Source: Pseudomonadota bacterium
Lineage (GTDB): Bacteria; Pseudomonadota; Gammaproteobacteria; Steroidobacterales; Steroidobacteraceae
DNA: 64,000 nt
Direction: 5' to 3'
NCBI GenBank assembly: GCA_021805865.1
Contig: JAJZDX010000001.1
Location: 151,588-215,587 of the forward strand
Shown here: positions 8,007 to 16,933 of the stretch, in pieces
Numbering within the stretch: the stretch's first letter is position 1
Layout: each line of letters opens with the position of its first letter
Program-made: the position numbers and the translations under genes
Notes under the pieces: generated by a model
What the model saw: only the letters and a program-made list of their open reading frames with translations
The model's database searches: none
Told to the model about the DNA's origin: nothing

Positions 8007-8903
8007 TCACCCTACGCGCTTTGCGATCAGGTCGCACACCGAGTCAATGGCGGCCCGGCGTACCGTGGTCTTGCGCCAGATCGCGCCTATCTGGCGCGTA
8101 GGCACGGGTTTGGCGAAGGGCAACACGGCCACGCCCCGCGCGCCGGCGTAAGCGCCCTGCGTGGCAAGCTGTGGCAGCAGCGTGATGCCCGCCCCCGTCG
8201 CCACCATCTGCCGCAGTGTCTCCAGGCTGGTGGCCCGGAAGTCCTGGCTCTCGCCGAGCCCCGCCCGGCTGCAGACCGCAAGCGCCTGATCGCGCAGGCA
8301 ATGACCTTCCTCCAACAGCAGCAGCTTCTCGCCCTCCAGGTCGCTCACATGGACTCGCTCGCGTTTGGCCAGGCGATGGCCGGCGGGCAGGGCGACCGTG
8401 AACGGCTCGGCGTAAAGCTCCCGCGCCTGCAATCCATCGAGGTCCACCGGCAGCGCGAGGATGCCGAGATCGAGCTCGCCGCCTCTCAGCTTTGCCTGCA
8501 TCGGCTCGGTCTGGTACTCGTGCAGGTGCAACTCCAGGCGCGGCAGCGCCCGGTGAAGCGCCTGCGCCACGAGCGGCAGCAGATAGGGGCCGATGGTCGG
8601 CAGGAGCGCCACGCGAAGCCGTCCCGCCAGCGGATCACGGTGGGTGCGCGCCAGAGTGCTCACGTCCTCGCACGCTTCCAGGATGCGCCGCGCGCGCGTG
8701 ACGATCTGCTCGCCCGCTTCCGTGAGCGCGACGTTGTTCGGCTGGCGCTCGATGAGCTGCACCCCGAGGTATTGCTCGAGCTTCTTCAATTGTGCGGAGA
8801 GCGTCGGCTGGCTGACGAAGCAGCGCTCGGCCGCACGCCCGAAATGGCGGGTGTCGGCCACCGCGACCAGGTAACGCAGATCTTTGAGCTTGATATCGGC
8901 CAC
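8007..8903 (-). CDS. oxyR: Peroxide-sensing LysR-type regulator OxyR
   Basis: 298 aa. The N-terminal winged helix (LRYLVAVADTRHFGRAAERC, QPTLSAQLKKLE) is followed by the LysR effector domain. The redox pair is in place. EEGHCLRDQALAVC contains Cys202 and Cys211, nine residues apart as in E. coli OxyR (Cys199/Cys208), and is followed by the OxyR-specific FRATSLETLRQMV and AGITLLPQ. This makes OxyR far more likely than another LysR protein. No catalase or peroxiredoxin gene lies next to it. Its upstream region carries two dyads that could be autoregulatory sites. Confidence 0.93.
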   Translation of the reverse strand: MADIKLKDLRYLVAVADTRHFGRAAERCFVSQPTLSAQLKKLEQYLGVQLIERQPNNVALTEAGEQIVTRARRILEACEDVSTLARTHRDPLAGRLRVALLPTIGPYLLPLVAQALHRALPRLELHLHEYQTEPMQAKLRGGELDLGILALPVDLDGLQARELYAEPFTVALPAGHRLAKRERVHVSDLEGEKLLLLEEGHCLRDQALAVCSRAGLGESQDFRATSLETLRQMVATGAGITLLPQLATQGAYAGARGVAVLPFAKPVPTRQIGAIWRKTTVRRAAIDSVCDLIAKRVG

Positions 8904-8926
8904 GGACGAATCTCTCCGCCATTCGA

Positions 8927-8971
8927 GATATGGTCGTTATCGCAATTTCACAATCAATCGATTGAATCGAT
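8927..8971. promoter_or_regulatory. Two dyads upstream of oxyR
   Basis: GATA-N7-TATC at 8927-8941 and ATCGAT-TGA-ATCGAT at 8957-8971 have centres 30 bp apart, about three helical turns. They lie between the starts of oxyR and the end region of the preceding gene. OxyR tetramers bind spaced ATAG/CTAT-like half-sites, so autoregulation is a reasonable guess, but the match to the E. coli consensus is imperfect. Confidence 0.35.
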
Positions 8972-9006
8972 GCGGGGCGCGCGGCCGGCGAAACACGGCG
9001 GCTCTT

Positions 9007-9588
9007 TCACAGCACGAACGGGATCAGCATCTTGGTCCGCCGCCGGTAGGAAGGATAGGCGTCCGGGAACTGCTCGGATAGCATCTTCTCCTCGGTGCGC
9101 GCGCTGAGCACGAAAAACACTCCAACCAACACCATCGCCGGCAGCCACTGCATGCCGAGCGTCAGCACGGTGCCGAGGCCGGCCAGCAGGAGACCGGAAT
9201 AAATGGGATGGCGCACACGGGCATAGGGCCCGGTGGTCACGAGCTCGTGCTGCTCGCGCAAGGACATCGGAACGCCCCAATTGCCGCCGAGGTACAGCCT
9301 CGCCCAGATCGCGAACAGGAAGCCCGCCAGGCACAGCACAAGTCCGGTCCACTGCCAGAATCGGGCCGGCTGCAGAAGAAAGTCGCCCGGGCGCGCCAGC
9401 CAGGCGCCGAGGCCGGACAGGCGCGTCAGCTGCAGAACGACGATGATCGCTGCGATCAGGCCCAGACGCATTGCCCACGCCCTGGCCCGCCACGAGCCGC
9501 CGCGGCTCGCCTTCTTGTTGAACAACGCCCAGATCCACCACAGGATCAAGAACCCGAGCCACAGCTGCGCAACGAGGTGTCGGAACAC
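9007..9588 (-). CDS. Isoprenylcysteine carboxyl methyltransferase-family membrane protein
   Basis: 193 aa with about five hydrophobic segments (for example LWLGFLILWWIWALF at the N-terminus and LIAAIIVVLQLTRLSGLGAWL). The C-terminal cofactor-binding motif GPYARVRHPIYSGLLLAGLG is typical of the ICMT/phospholipid methyltransferase superfamily, as is the final RTEEKMLSEQFPDAYPSYR. Bacterial members methylate diverse small molecules or lipids, and the substrate is unknown. It lies ten bases downstream of yajQ on the same strand, so the two are probably co-transcribed. Confidence 0.8.
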   Translation of the reverse strand: MFRHLVAQLWLGFLILWWIWALFNKKASRGGSWRARAWAMRLGLIAAIIVVLQLTRLSGLGAWLARPGDFLLQPARFWQWTGLVLCLAGFLFAIWARLYLGGNWGVPMSLREQHELVTTGPYARVRHPIYSGLLLAGLGTVLTLGMQWLPAMVLVGVFFVLSARTEEKMLSEQFPDAYPSYRRRTKMLIPFVL

Positions 9589-9597
9589 CGGACGCTC

Positions 9598-10080
9598 TCA
9601 ATCGCGGCAGTTGTTGAACTGCAGGGGCGCATCGAGCGGCGCGGCGCGCAGCAGCTGGATGGCGGCCTGCAGATCGTCGCGCTGCTTGCCGGTGACGCGC
9701 ACCTTCTCGCCCTGGATGCTGCCCTGGACCTTGAGCTTGGAGTCCTTGATCAGGCGGGTGATCTTCCTGGCGGTCTCGGCGTCGATGCCCTGGCGCAGCA
9801 GCACCTGTTGGCGGGCCGAGGACAGGGTGATCTGCGGGTCCTTCACCTGCAGGCATTTGAGATCGATGCCTCGCCGACCCAGGCGCAGCTTGAGGATCTC
9901 CCGCATCTGCCTGAGCTGAAAGTCCACCTGTGCCTCGAGGGTCACGGTAAAGTCCTCGAGAGTGAATCGGGCCCCGGTGTCCTTGAAATCGAAGCGCTGG
10001 GCGATCTCCCGGTTGGCCTGGTCGACGCCGTTGGCCACCTCGTGCGCGTCGAGCTCGGAGACCACATCGAACGAGGGCAT
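9598..10080 (-). CDS. yajQ: YajQ-family nucleotide-binding protein
   Basis: 160 aa, full length for the family. The sequence begins MPSFDVVSELDAHEVANGVD and contains FDFKDTGARF and the C-terminal VTGKQRDDLQAAIQLLR, which are hallmarks of YajQ. Members have two RNP-like folds. Xanthomonas homologues bind c-di-GMP and influence transcription, while others bind tRNA or nucleotides. A -10-like TACAAT on the minus strand lies near 10118. It is divergent from the trp leader. Confidence 0.93.
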   Translation of the reverse strand: MPSFDVVSELDAHEVANGVDQANREIAQRFDFKDTGARFTLEDFTVTLEAQVDFQLRQMREILKLRLGRRGIDLKCLQVKDPQITLSSARQQVLLRQGIDAETARKITRLIKDSKLKVQGSIQGEKVRVTGKQRDDLQAAIQLLRAAPLDAPLQFNNCRD

Positions 10081-10150
10081 GGCGGCGGATCCCTAATCGG
10101 TGCAAGGGGCAGGTATTGTATCCCCCGCAGCGCAGGTGTAGGCTCCGGCC

Positions 10151-10237
10151 ATGCTTCTTCGCCAGCCCAATCACACCCTCGGCCGTGAGGCCTGGTGGTG
10201 GCGCACTCCTCGACCGGAGTGGGCCGCGGGCTGCTAG
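10151..10237 (+). CDS. trpL: trp operon leader peptide (28 codons, four Trp)
   Basis: An ATG at 10151 opens a 28-residue peptide ending at TAG 10235-10237. It contains three consecutive Trp codons (TGG at 10193, 10196 and 10199) and a fourth at 10220. It sits 90 bp before trpE and directly ahead of a terminator hairpin. This is the layout of a ribosome-stalling attenuation leader. The peptide itself has no other expected function. The ribosome-binding site is weak. Four Trp codons in 28 residues is far above chance, and their position next to the 1:2 hairpin arm at 10204-10209 supports the call strongly. Confidence 0.9.
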   Translation: MLLRQPNHTLGREAWWWRTPRPEWAAGC

Positions 10238-10302
10238 TTTCTCACCCAAGAAAACGAATTCATCCGCCAAAACCCATCTCCGGACGCCGGGATGGGTTTT
10301 TG
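10204..10302 (+). promoter_or_regulatory. trp attenuator (1:2, 2:3 and 3:4 structures)
   Basis: Segment 1 CACTCC (10204-10209) pairs with GGAGTG (10216-10221). Segment 2 CCGGAGTGGG (10214-10223) can instead pair with segment 3 CCCA-T-CTCCGG (10273-10283), giving ten pairs with one bulge. Segment 3 also pairs with segment 4 as the terminator: 10270-10283 with 10287-10299, 13 pairs, one bulged T, loop ACG, then TTTTTG. Ribosome stalling at the Trp codons would mask segment 1, favour 2:3 and allow read-through into trpE. With Trp-tRNA abundant, the 3:4 terminator forms. Confidence 0.88.
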
Positions 10303-10327
10303 TCGTGCTTGAATCCGGGAGAACACG

Positions 10328-11713
10328 TTGAAGCAGCCTTTCGACATACCAGGTGACCTCGATACGCCCGTCTCGGCGTTCATGAAGCTCACCGGGTTCG
10401 CGCCGCACTTCCTCCTGGAAAGCGTGGAAGGTGGCGAGCGCGTGGGACGTTACTCTTTCATTGGCTTCGGCGATGCGCTCACCGTGCGGCTCGACCGTGA
10501 CGGGCTCACGATCGGCACGGAGCGGCGGCCCGTGCCTCGCACCGGCGCCGAGCTGCTCAACGGACTGCGCGAAGCGTTGCGGCGCACAGCGGCGCCCGGA
10601 CCGGGCATTCCGGGTGTGCCGCTCGCCGGCGGCCTGGTTGGCTACGCCGCTTACGACGTGGTGAGGTTCTTCGAGCGGCTGCCGGCGGCGGCCGGGAAGG
10701 AGCCGGACGTGCCGGCGCTGCACTACGTGGCGCCCCGATCGCTGCTGGTGTTCGATCACCTGACACGGGGCATCGCCCTGCTGCATGCCGGCTCGGAGCA
10801 GGAGCGCCAGGCCCTGAGAAAGGAAGTCATCCGGGCGCTGCGCGGAGCGTTGCCCAACTGCGGCCGGTCCGGCCGCTACGCGGTCCCGACACCCTCCAGC
10901 AGCCGGACCGAATACATCGGCGGTGTGAAACGGGTGAAGGAGTACATTGCCGCGGGGGACGTGTACCAACTGGTGCTGTCTGCGCGCTTCCAGGGGCATC
11001 ACGAGCTCGACCCCTTCCAGGCCTACCGGGCGCTTCGCATGATCAATCCCTCGCCCTACATGTACTACTGCGCCCTCGGTGAGGTGACGGTGGTCGGCTC
11101 CTCACCCGAGGCGCTGGTGCGCCTGAAGGACGGCGCGGCGCAACTGCGGCCCATTGCCGGCACCCGGCCCCGCTCGGACGATCCGCCGACCGATGCGCAG
11201 CGGGAGGCGGAGCTGCGCGCCGACCCGAAGGAGAACGCCGAGCACGTCATGCTGGTAGACCTCGCGCGCAACGACCTCGGCCGCGTGGCGCAGGCCGGAA
11301 GCGTCACGGTCGACCCGTACCGGACGATCGAGCGCTACAGCCACGTCATGCACATGGTGAGCGGCGTCAACGGCCGGCTCGGCTCGGGAAGCGACGCGTT
11401 CGATCTGTTCGCGGCGACGTTTCCGGCCGGCACGCTGGTCGGCGCCCCCAAGGTGCGCGCCATGCAGATCATCGATGAGCTCGAGCCCGTGAGCCGCGGC
11501 CTCTACGGCGGCACGGTCGGCTACTTCGGGGCGCGCGGCGACATGGACCATGCGATCACCATTCGCACGCTGGTGTTCCGCGGCGACGAGTACAGCTATC
11601 AGGCCGGCGCAGGACTCGTTGCCGACAGTGTACCTGAAAGCGAGTACGACGAGGTTCTCGCCAAGGGCGCCGCCATGGCGCGCGCGCTCGAGATGGCGCG
11701 GGAGGGTTTCTGA
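10328..11713 (+). CDS. trpE: Anthranilate synthase component I
   Basis: 461 aa; converts chorismate to anthranilate with ammonia from TrpG. The N-terminal [18 protein letters not shown] is the region that in TrpE carries the tryptophan feedback site (LLES). The catalytic half has the chorismate-binding blocks [28 protein letters not shown] and [15 protein letters not shown]. The start is TTG at 10328 with GGGAGA seven bases upstream. No ATG or GTG nearby gives a family-like N-terminus. The product is slightly shorter than typical TrpE (about 490-520 aa), the difference being at the extreme N-terminus. The gene overlaps trpG by 3 bp (TGATG). Confidence 0.95.
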   Translation: MKQPFDIPGDLDTPVSAFMKLTGFAPHFLLESVEGGERVGRYSFIGFGDALTVRLDRDGLTIGTERRPVPRTGAELLNGLREALRRTAAPGPGIPGVPLAGGLVGYAAYDVVRFFERLPAAAGKEPDVPALHYVAPRSLLVFDHLTRGIALLHAGSEQERQALRKEVIRALRGALPNCGRSGRYAVPTPSSSRTEYIGGVKRVKEYIAAGDVYQLVLSARFQGHHELDPFQAYRALRMINPSPYMYYCALGEVTVVGSSPEALVRLKDGAAQLRPIAGTRPRSDDPPTDAQREAELRADPKENAEHVMLVDLARNDLGRVAQAGSVTVDPYRTIERYSHVMHMVSGVNGRLGSGSDAFDLFAATFPAGTLVGAPKVRAMQIIDELEPVSRGLYGGTVGYFGARGDMDHAITIRTLVFRGDEYSYQAGAGLVADSVPESEYDEVLAKGAAMARALEMAREGF

Positions 11714-12336
11714 TGCCGCAGCTGCTGCTCATAGACAATTACGACTCCTTCACCTACAACCTGGTGCAGGCGTTCCTGGTGCTTGGCGCGGACGTGCGCG
11801 TGCATCGCAACGACGCCATCGGCGTGCAGGAGGCCCTTGCGCTCTCGCCCACGCACCTGTGCATCTCGCCCGGCCCCGGCACCCCGGGCGATGCGGGGGT
11901 GTCCATGGACATGATCCGCGCCTTCGCCGGCCGCATCCCGGTGCTCGGCGTGTGCCTGGGTCACCAGTCGATCGTGGAGGTGTTCGGCGGCGAGGTGGTG
12001 CGTGCCGGCCGGCTCATGCACGGCAAGACCTCCATGATTCAACATGACGGCCTCGGAGTTTTCTCCGGCCTGCCGCGGCCGTGCGAGGTGGGTCGCTATC
12101 ACTCGCTCATCGCCGCCCCCGAGACCCTGCCCGCCGGGCTCATGGTGAGCGCCCGGACCGCGGAAGGCGAGATCATGGGCGTGCGCCATCGCGAGCTGCA
12201 AATCGAGGGCGTGCAGTTTCACCCGGAGAGCATCCTGACACCCGAGGGGCCCAGGCTGCTCGAGAACTTCCTGCGGCTCGCCGCCGGCGCGCGCGCGGCC
12301 TCCTTCGCCGAGACCTCCGATGTCCTCCGTGCGTGA
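11713..12336 (+). CDS. trpG: Anthranilate synthase glutamine amidotransferase
   Basis: 207 aa class-I amidotransferase that supplies ammonia to TrpE. Visible are [15 protein letters not shown], the oxyanion segment [11 protein letters not shown], the nucleophile Cys in [15 protein letters not shown], and the His/Glu pair in [14 protein letters not shown]. The start ATG overlaps the trpE stop. The 3' end overlaps trpD by 17 bp. It is not fused to TrpD, unlike the E. coli arrangement. Confidence 0.96.
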   Translation: MPQLLLIDNYDSFTYNLVQAFLVLGADVRVHRNDAIGVQEALALSPTHLCISPGPGTPGDAGVSMDMIRAFAGRIPVLGVCLGHQSIVEVFGGEVVRAGRLMHGKTSMIQHDGLGVFSGLPRPCEVGRYHSLIAAPETLPAGLMVSARTAEGEIMGVRHRELQIEGVQFHPESILTPEGPRLLENFLRLAAGARAASFAETSDVLRA

Positions 12337-13342
12337 GCTGCTCGAGCGCCTGCTCGAGCGACACGACCTCACCCAGTCCGAGGCCGAGGAGCTTCTCAGG
12401 TCTCTCACCGATCTCGAGACCCCCGCAGCCGTCAGCGGCGCGGTGCTCGCCGCGCTGCGCGCCAAGGGTGCGGTCGCGGACGAGGTGCGCGGCTTTGCGG
12501 AGGCCATGCGCCGCCTGGCGCGCCGCCCCGACATCCCCTCGGGCGTGCGCGCCATCGACATCGTCGGCACGGGCGGTGACCGCTCCGGAAGCCTCAACAT
12601 CTCGACCGGCACGGCATTGCTCACCGCGGCCTGCGGCCAGCCGGTGGTCAAGCACGGCAACCGCTCGATCTCGAGCCGCGCCGGCAGCGCCGATGTGCTG
12701 GAGGCGCTGGGACTGCCCATGCCGCTCGATGAGCGCGCGGTCGGTAAGTGTCTGGCGGCATGCCGGTTCACTTTCCTGTTCGCGCCCCACTTTCATCCGG
12801 CCACCAAGGCGGTGGCCGCGGTGCGCTCGGCGCTCGGTGTGCGTACCGTGTTCAACATTCTCGGGCCGCTCACCAACCCGGCGCACCCGCCGCTTCGCCT
12901 GATCGGGGCGTTCAGTCCCGAGACCGCCGCCCTGATGGCCGATACGCTCGCCGGCATGACGATAGAGCGGGCGTTTGTCGTTCATGGCGCACAGGGTTGG
13001 GACGAGCCGACCCCGATCGGGCCGTTCACGGTGTACGACGTGCGCCCGGGTCAGGTTGCGCATGAGACTCGCACTCCTGAGGATTACGGCCTGATGCGCT
13101 GCGAGGCGGACGCGCTCACCGGCGGGGATGCTCGGCACAACGCCGAGGCGCTGCGCGCGGTGCTCTCGGGCGAGGATCGCGGAGCTCACCGGGACTGCCT
13201 GTTGCTCGGCGCGGCGCTCGCGCTAGAGATCGCCGGTCTCGCCGGCGGCCCGCGCGAGGGGATGGAGCGGGCCGCCCATGCCATCGACAGCGGCGCGGCA
13301 GCCGGCGTGTTACGGGCGCTCGCCGCGGTGGGGCGCCCGTGA
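12320..13342 (+). CDS. trpD: Anthranilate phosphoribosyltransferase
   Basis: 340 aa; transfers phosphoribose from PRPP to anthranilate. Signatures are [20 protein letters not shown] (PRPP and Mg site), [20 protein letters not shown], and [13 protein letters not shown] with the following FVVHG. It starts inside the end of trpG (17-bp overlap) and overlaps the trpC start by four bases (GTGA), indicating translational coupling through the operon. Confidence 0.96.
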   Translation: MSSVRELLERLLERHDLTQSEAEELLRSLTDLETPAAVSGAVLAALRAKGAVADEVRGFAEAMRRLARRPDIPSGVRAIDIVGTGGDRSGSLNISTGTALLTAACGQPVVKHGNRSISSRAGSADVLEALGLPMPLDERAVGKCLAACRFTFLFAPHFHPATKAVAAVRSALGVRTVFNILGPLTNPAHPPLRLIGAFSPETAALMADTLAGMTIERAFVVHGAQGWDEPTPIGPFTVYDVRPGQVAHETRTPEDYGLMRCEADALTGGDARHNAEALRAVLSGEDRGAHRDCLLLGAALALEIAGLAGGPREGMERAAHAIDSGAAAGVLRALAAVGRP

Positions 13343-14184
13343 GCGCAGACTTCCTGGCCCAGATGGCCGCTTCCAGCCTCGAGCGGGTGCGCGCGGCCCG
13401 GGCCGCCTGCCCCGAGGATGAGCTGATGCAGCGTGCGCTCGCCGTCGAGCCGGCGCCGCCGCTTCGACTCACGCCGGGGGGCTTCGATCTGATCGCCGAG
13501 ATGAAACTGCGCTCGCCCGCGGCCGGCCGGCTCAAACAGGCGGACGAAACCGACATCGCGGAGCGCGTGAGCGCCTATGCCCGCGCGGGCGCGGGCGCGG
13601 TGTCGGTGTTGACCGAGCCCAGCCGGTTCGAAGGGAGCCTCGGGCACCTCTCGCACGCGGCCGCCGCGCTGCGGCCGTTCGGCGTGCCGGCCATGCGCAA
13701 GGACTTCCTGGTCGATCCCTACCAGGTCATCGAGGCGCGCGTGTCGGGCGCCGGCGGGGTACTGGTGATCCTAAGGATGCTGAGCGATGCGCAGGCCGCC
13801 GCCCTGATCCTGCGCGCCCGTGAATTGAGCCTGTTCGTGCTGCTCGAGACCTTCGACGAGCGCGACATCGAGCGGCTGCACGGCCTTGTGGCGCAGCTCG
13901 GCGGCACGGGCCTGCTGGCGGGCGTCAACTCGCGCGATCTCACCACGCTCGAGGTGGTGCCGAGCCGGCTCGAGCAGCTCTGCCCCCGACTGCCCGAGCG
14001 CATCCCGCGGGTCGCCGAGAGCGGCGTCGGCGCGGCCGAGGATGCCGCTCGGATGGCGCGGGTGGGCTACGATCTGGCGCTGGTCGGCAGCGCCTTGATG
14101 CGCGAGGAAAACCCTGAAACGCTCGCTCGGGCCATGCTGGAAGCGGCAAGGGCGGCCAGGAACGCGGGAGCGCGCGGACAATGA
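13339..14184 (+). CDS. trpC: Indole-3-glycerol phosphate synthase
   Basis: 281 aa TIM barrel. Key segments are LIAEMKLRSPAAGRL (the Lys of the usual EIKRASPS block shows as MKLRSP), SVLTEPSRFEGS, MRKDFLVDPYQV with the catalytic Lys, LLAGVNSRDLTTLEV, and AESGVGAAEDAARM. The usual 'KRxSPS' reads KLRSPA, a conservative variant. It starts at GTG 13339 within the trpD stop and overlaps trpF by four bases. It is a separate gene, not fused to trpF as in E. coli. Confidence 0.94.
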   Translation: MSADFLAQMAASSLERVRAARAACPEDELMQRALAVEPAPPLRLTPGGFDLIAEMKLRSPAAGRLKQADETDIAERVSAYARAGAGAVSVLTEPSRFEGSLGHLSHAAAALRPFGVPAMRKDFLVDPYQVIEARVSGAGGVLVILRMLSDAQAAALILRARELSLFVLLETFDERDIERLHGLVAQLGGTGLLAGVNSRDLTTLEVVPSRLEQLCPRLPERIPRVAESGVGAAEDAARMARVGYDLALVGSALMREENPETLARAMLEAARAARNAGARGQ

Positions 14185-14804
14185 GCCCGGCCCGGCCCCG
14201 TGCGCCGATTTGGATCAAGATCTGCGGCCTGACGACGCAGGAGGCGGTGCTGGCGGCGCTCGATGCGCACGTCGATGCGGTCGGATTCGTTTTCGCGGAC
14301 TCACCGCGACGGGTGACGCCCGAGCAGGCGGCGCGGCTCGCCGCGCCCGCCCGCGGAAAGCTGCGCTGCGTGGCGGTCACGCGCCACCCCGGCCAAGGCC
14401 TGGTGGAGGAGATTCTCGCCGGATTTCAGCCCGATGTGCTGCAGACGGACGCACAGGACCTGGAGGAGCTGCGATTGCCCCGGGGGCTCGAGCTGCTTCC
14501 CGTGCTGCGCACGCCGACGGACCTGCCAACCTTGCCGGAGAGACTGCTGTTCGAGGGGGCAGTCAGCGGTGCCGGCCGGGTGTGCGACTGGAGCACGGCC
14601 GCCGAGGTGGCGCGACGGACGCAGCTCGTGCTGGCCGGCGGCCTGCATCCGGGCAACGTCGCCGGGGCGATCGCAGCGGTGCGGCCGTTCGGCGTCGATG
14701 TGTCGAGCGGGGTGGAGCTGCGGCCGGGCATGAAAGATCCGGCTGCGATCGAGCGATTCGTGGCCGAGGCGCGCGGCGCCGGAAATATTGTGCAGGAGTC
14801 ATGA
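14181..14804 (+). CDS. trpF: Phosphoribosylanthranilate isomerase
   Basis: 207 aa TIM barrel catalysing the Amadori rearrangement of phosphoribosylanthranilate. The N-terminal WIKICGLTTQEAVLAAL contains the catalytic Cys. The Asp acid is expected in the VLQTDAQDL region, and GGLHPGNVAGAI with FGVDVSSGVELRPGMKD forms the phosphate-binding end. The start (ATG 14181) overlaps the trpC stop and the end overlaps trpB by ATGA. Confidence 0.95.
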   Translation: MSPARPRAPIWIKICGLTTQEAVLAALDAHVDAVGFVFADSPRRVTPEQAARLAAPARGKLRCVAVTRHPGQGLVEEILAGFQPDVLQTDAQDLEELRLPRGLELLPVLRTPTDLPTLPERLLFEGAVSGAGRVCDWSTAAEVARRTQLVLAGGLHPGNVAGAIAAVRPFGVDVSSGVELRPGMKDPAAIERFVAEARGAGNIVQES

Positions 14805-16042
14805 CGTTGAGCTCAATCACTGAACCCACGGATGCGCTGGCAGACCTCGTCGCGGGCAGGTTGCCGGACGCGCGCGGCCGCTTCGGCCCCTTCGGCGGGC
14901 GCTACGTGCCCGAGACACTCATCCCGGCGCTCGAGCGTCTGGAGGATGGCGTGCGGCAGCATCTGCGCTCACCGTCCTTTCAACAGGAGCTCGCCGCGGA
15001 GCTCAAGAGCTGGGTGGGCCGGCCCACGGCGCTCACCTTCGCCGGCCGGCTCTCCGAGCGCTGGGGCGCGCGGATCTGGCTGAAGCGCGAGGACCTGGCG
15101 CACACCGGCGCACACAAGATCAACAACGCCATCGGCCAGGCCTTGCTCGCGAAGCGTCTCGGTGCGGGACGCATCGTGGCCGAAACCGGCGCCGGCCAGC
15201 ACGGGGTGGCGAGCGCGGCGGCCTGCGCGCGCCTGGGACTGCCCTGCACCGTCTATATGGGCTCGATCGACATGCGCCGCCAGGCCCCCAACGTGGACAG
15301 GATGCGCCTGCTCGGGGCGACCGTGGTCGCGGTGAGCACAGGGGACGCCACGCTGCGCGCGGCCATCGATGAGGCGCTGCGCGATTGGGTGGCGGACCCG
15401 CTCGGGACCTACTACCTGCTCGGCTCGGCGGTGGGACCCCATCCCTATCCCTATCTGGTGCGCGAGCTGCAGGCGGTGATCGGGCGCGAGGCGCGCGCCC
15501 AATTCCTGGAGAAGGCGGGCGCGCTGCCCGATGCGGTGATCGCCTGCGTGGGCGGGGGATCGAATTCCATCGGGATGTTTCATGCGTTCGTGCCCGAGCG
15601 AGAGGTCGAGATCATCGGGGTGGAGGCCGGCGGCCGGGGCGAGGCGCTGGGGGACAATGCCGCGACCGTCTCGTACGGCCGCCCCGGCGTGCTGCACGGC
15701 ACCTACTCCCTGCTGCTTCAGGACGCGGACGGCCAGGTACAGGAGACCCATTCGGTGTCGGCGGGTCTGGACTATTCCGGAGTCGGCCCCGAGCACGCGT
15801 TCCTCGCCCATGTAGGACGAGTGCGCTACGAGAGCGCCGGCGACGAGGAGGCTCTGGCGGCGGTGCGCGCGCTGTGCGAGGCCGAGGGCATCCTCCCGGC
15901 GCTCGAGAGCGCTCACGCGATCGCCGGCGCGAAGCGCTGGGCCGCGAGTCATCCGGGCGGCACGATCATCGTGTGCCTCTCCGGCAGGGGAGACAAGGAC
16001 ATGCCCACTCTCCAACAGACGTTGTTGAAAGGCGAGAAATGA
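14801..16042 (+). CDS. trpB: Tryptophan synthase beta chain
   Basis: 413 aa PLP enzyme joining indole and serine. The start at ATG 14801 overlaps the trpF stop. The product has GRFGPFGGRYVPETL, the PLP lysine in HTGAHKINNAIGQ, AETGAGQHGVASA, VGGGSNSIGMF for phosphate binding, and the C-terminal CLSGRGDKD. A longer open frame upstream of 14801 lies inside trpF and is not used. The stop overlaps the trpA start by four bases. It forms the alpha2-beta2 complex with TrpA. Confidence 0.97.
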   Translation: MTLSSITEPTDALADLVAGRLPDARGRFGPFGGRYVPETLIPALERLEDGVRQHLRSPSFQQELAAELKSWVGRPTALTFAGRLSERWGARIWLKREDLAHTGAHKINNAIGQALLAKRLGAGRIVAETGAGQHGVASAAACARLGLPCTVYMGSIDMRRQAPNVDRMRLLGATVVAVSTGDATLRAAIDEALRDWVADPLGTYYLLGSAVGPHPYPYLVRELQAVIGREARAQFLEKAGALPDAVIACVGGGSNSIGMFHAFVPEREVEIIGVEAGGRGEALGDNAATVSYGRPGVLHGTYSLLLQDADGQVQETHSVSAGLDYSGVGPEHAFLAHVGRVRYESAGDEEALAAVRALCEAEGILPALESAHAIAGAKRWAASHPGGTIIVCLSGRGDKDMPTLQQTLLKGEK

Positions 16043-16812
16043 GCGCCCACGAGCACATCAGCGCCGCCATCCGCGCGGCCAACACCCGGGGCGAGCCCGC
16101 ACTCATCGCCTACCTCACCGCCGGCTTTCCCAGCCGCGAGCGCTTCCAGGAGCACCTGCGGCAGGTCGCGAGCGGCGCCGATGTGGTCGAGATCGGCGTT
16201 CCCTTCAGCGATCCCATGGCCGACGGGGTCACCATCCAGCGCTCGAGCCGGCAGGCGCTCGCCCAAGGCGTCAGCCTTGGCTGGATTCTCTCTGAGCTCG
16301 AAGCGCTTGCGCCGCGGCCCGAGACACCGCTCCTGCTGATGAGCTACCTCAATCCGCTGCTCGCGTTCGGACCGGAACGGCTGGCGCAATGCGCCGAGCG
16401 CGCCGGCGTCGCGGGCTTCATCGTGCCGGACCTGCCCTTTGACGAAGGCGAAGCGCTGCGCCCGGCGCTCTCGAGCCGGGGGCTCGCGCTGGTGCAGATG
16501 GTGACGCCCGTCACGAGGCCGGAGCGGCTCGGGCAGATCTGCGCGGCCAGCCAAGGCTTCGTGTATGCGGTCACCATGACCGGCACCACCGGGAAGAACG
16601 TCGCCGTGCCGCCGGAAGTCACCGGCTACCTCGACTCGGTGCGCGCCCTGTCGCCGGTGCCGGTCTGTGCCGGTTTCGGGATCCGGGGCCACGAGCAGCT
16701 CGAGCGGCTGCGCGACCACGTCGATGGGGTGGTGATCGGCTCCGCGCTGGTGGAGGTGCTGGAGCGGGGCGAGGATCCCGCGAAATGGCTGCACGCCCTG
16801 AGGCAAGGGTGA
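16039..16812 (+). CDS. trpA: Tryptophan synthase alpha chain
   Basis: 257 aa TIM barrel releasing indole from indole-3-glycerol phosphate and channelling it to TrpB. Visible are ALIAYLTAGFPSRE, the catalytic Glu in VVEIGVPFSDPMADG, catalytic Asp in GFIVPDLPFDEGEAL, the TGTTG loop (TMTGTTGKNVAVP) and GFGIRGHEQL. It is the last gene of the trp operon. About 120 bp follow before the next coding region, without an obvious T-rich terminator. Confidence 0.97.
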   Translation: MSAHEHISAAIRAANTRGEPALIAYLTAGFPSRERFQEHLRQVASGADVVEIGVPFSDPMADGVTIQRSSRQALAQGVSLGWILSELEALAPRPETPLLLMSYLNPLLAFGPERLAQCAERAGVAGFIVPDLPFDEGEALRPALSSRGLALVQMVTPVTRPERLGQICAASQGFVYAVTMTGTTGKNVAVPPEVTGYLDSVRALSPVPVCAGFGIRGHEQLERLRDHVDGVVIGSALVEVLERGEDPAKWLHALRQG

Positions 16813-16933
16813 GGCAGCCAGCAATGGCCACCGCGCGACGGCGAAGCGCGGCCCGATGATCACGGCGGCCGCCATGACACCTTGCGGCCCGCAGCCGGAT
16901 ATCCTTGCGACTGGCTTACTAGGATTGAGCACG

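Noticed and set aside
14210-14800. 197-codon N-terminal extension of TrpB
   Set aside because: This open frame lies inside trpF; the ATG at 14801 gives the family-length TrpB with ATGA coupling.
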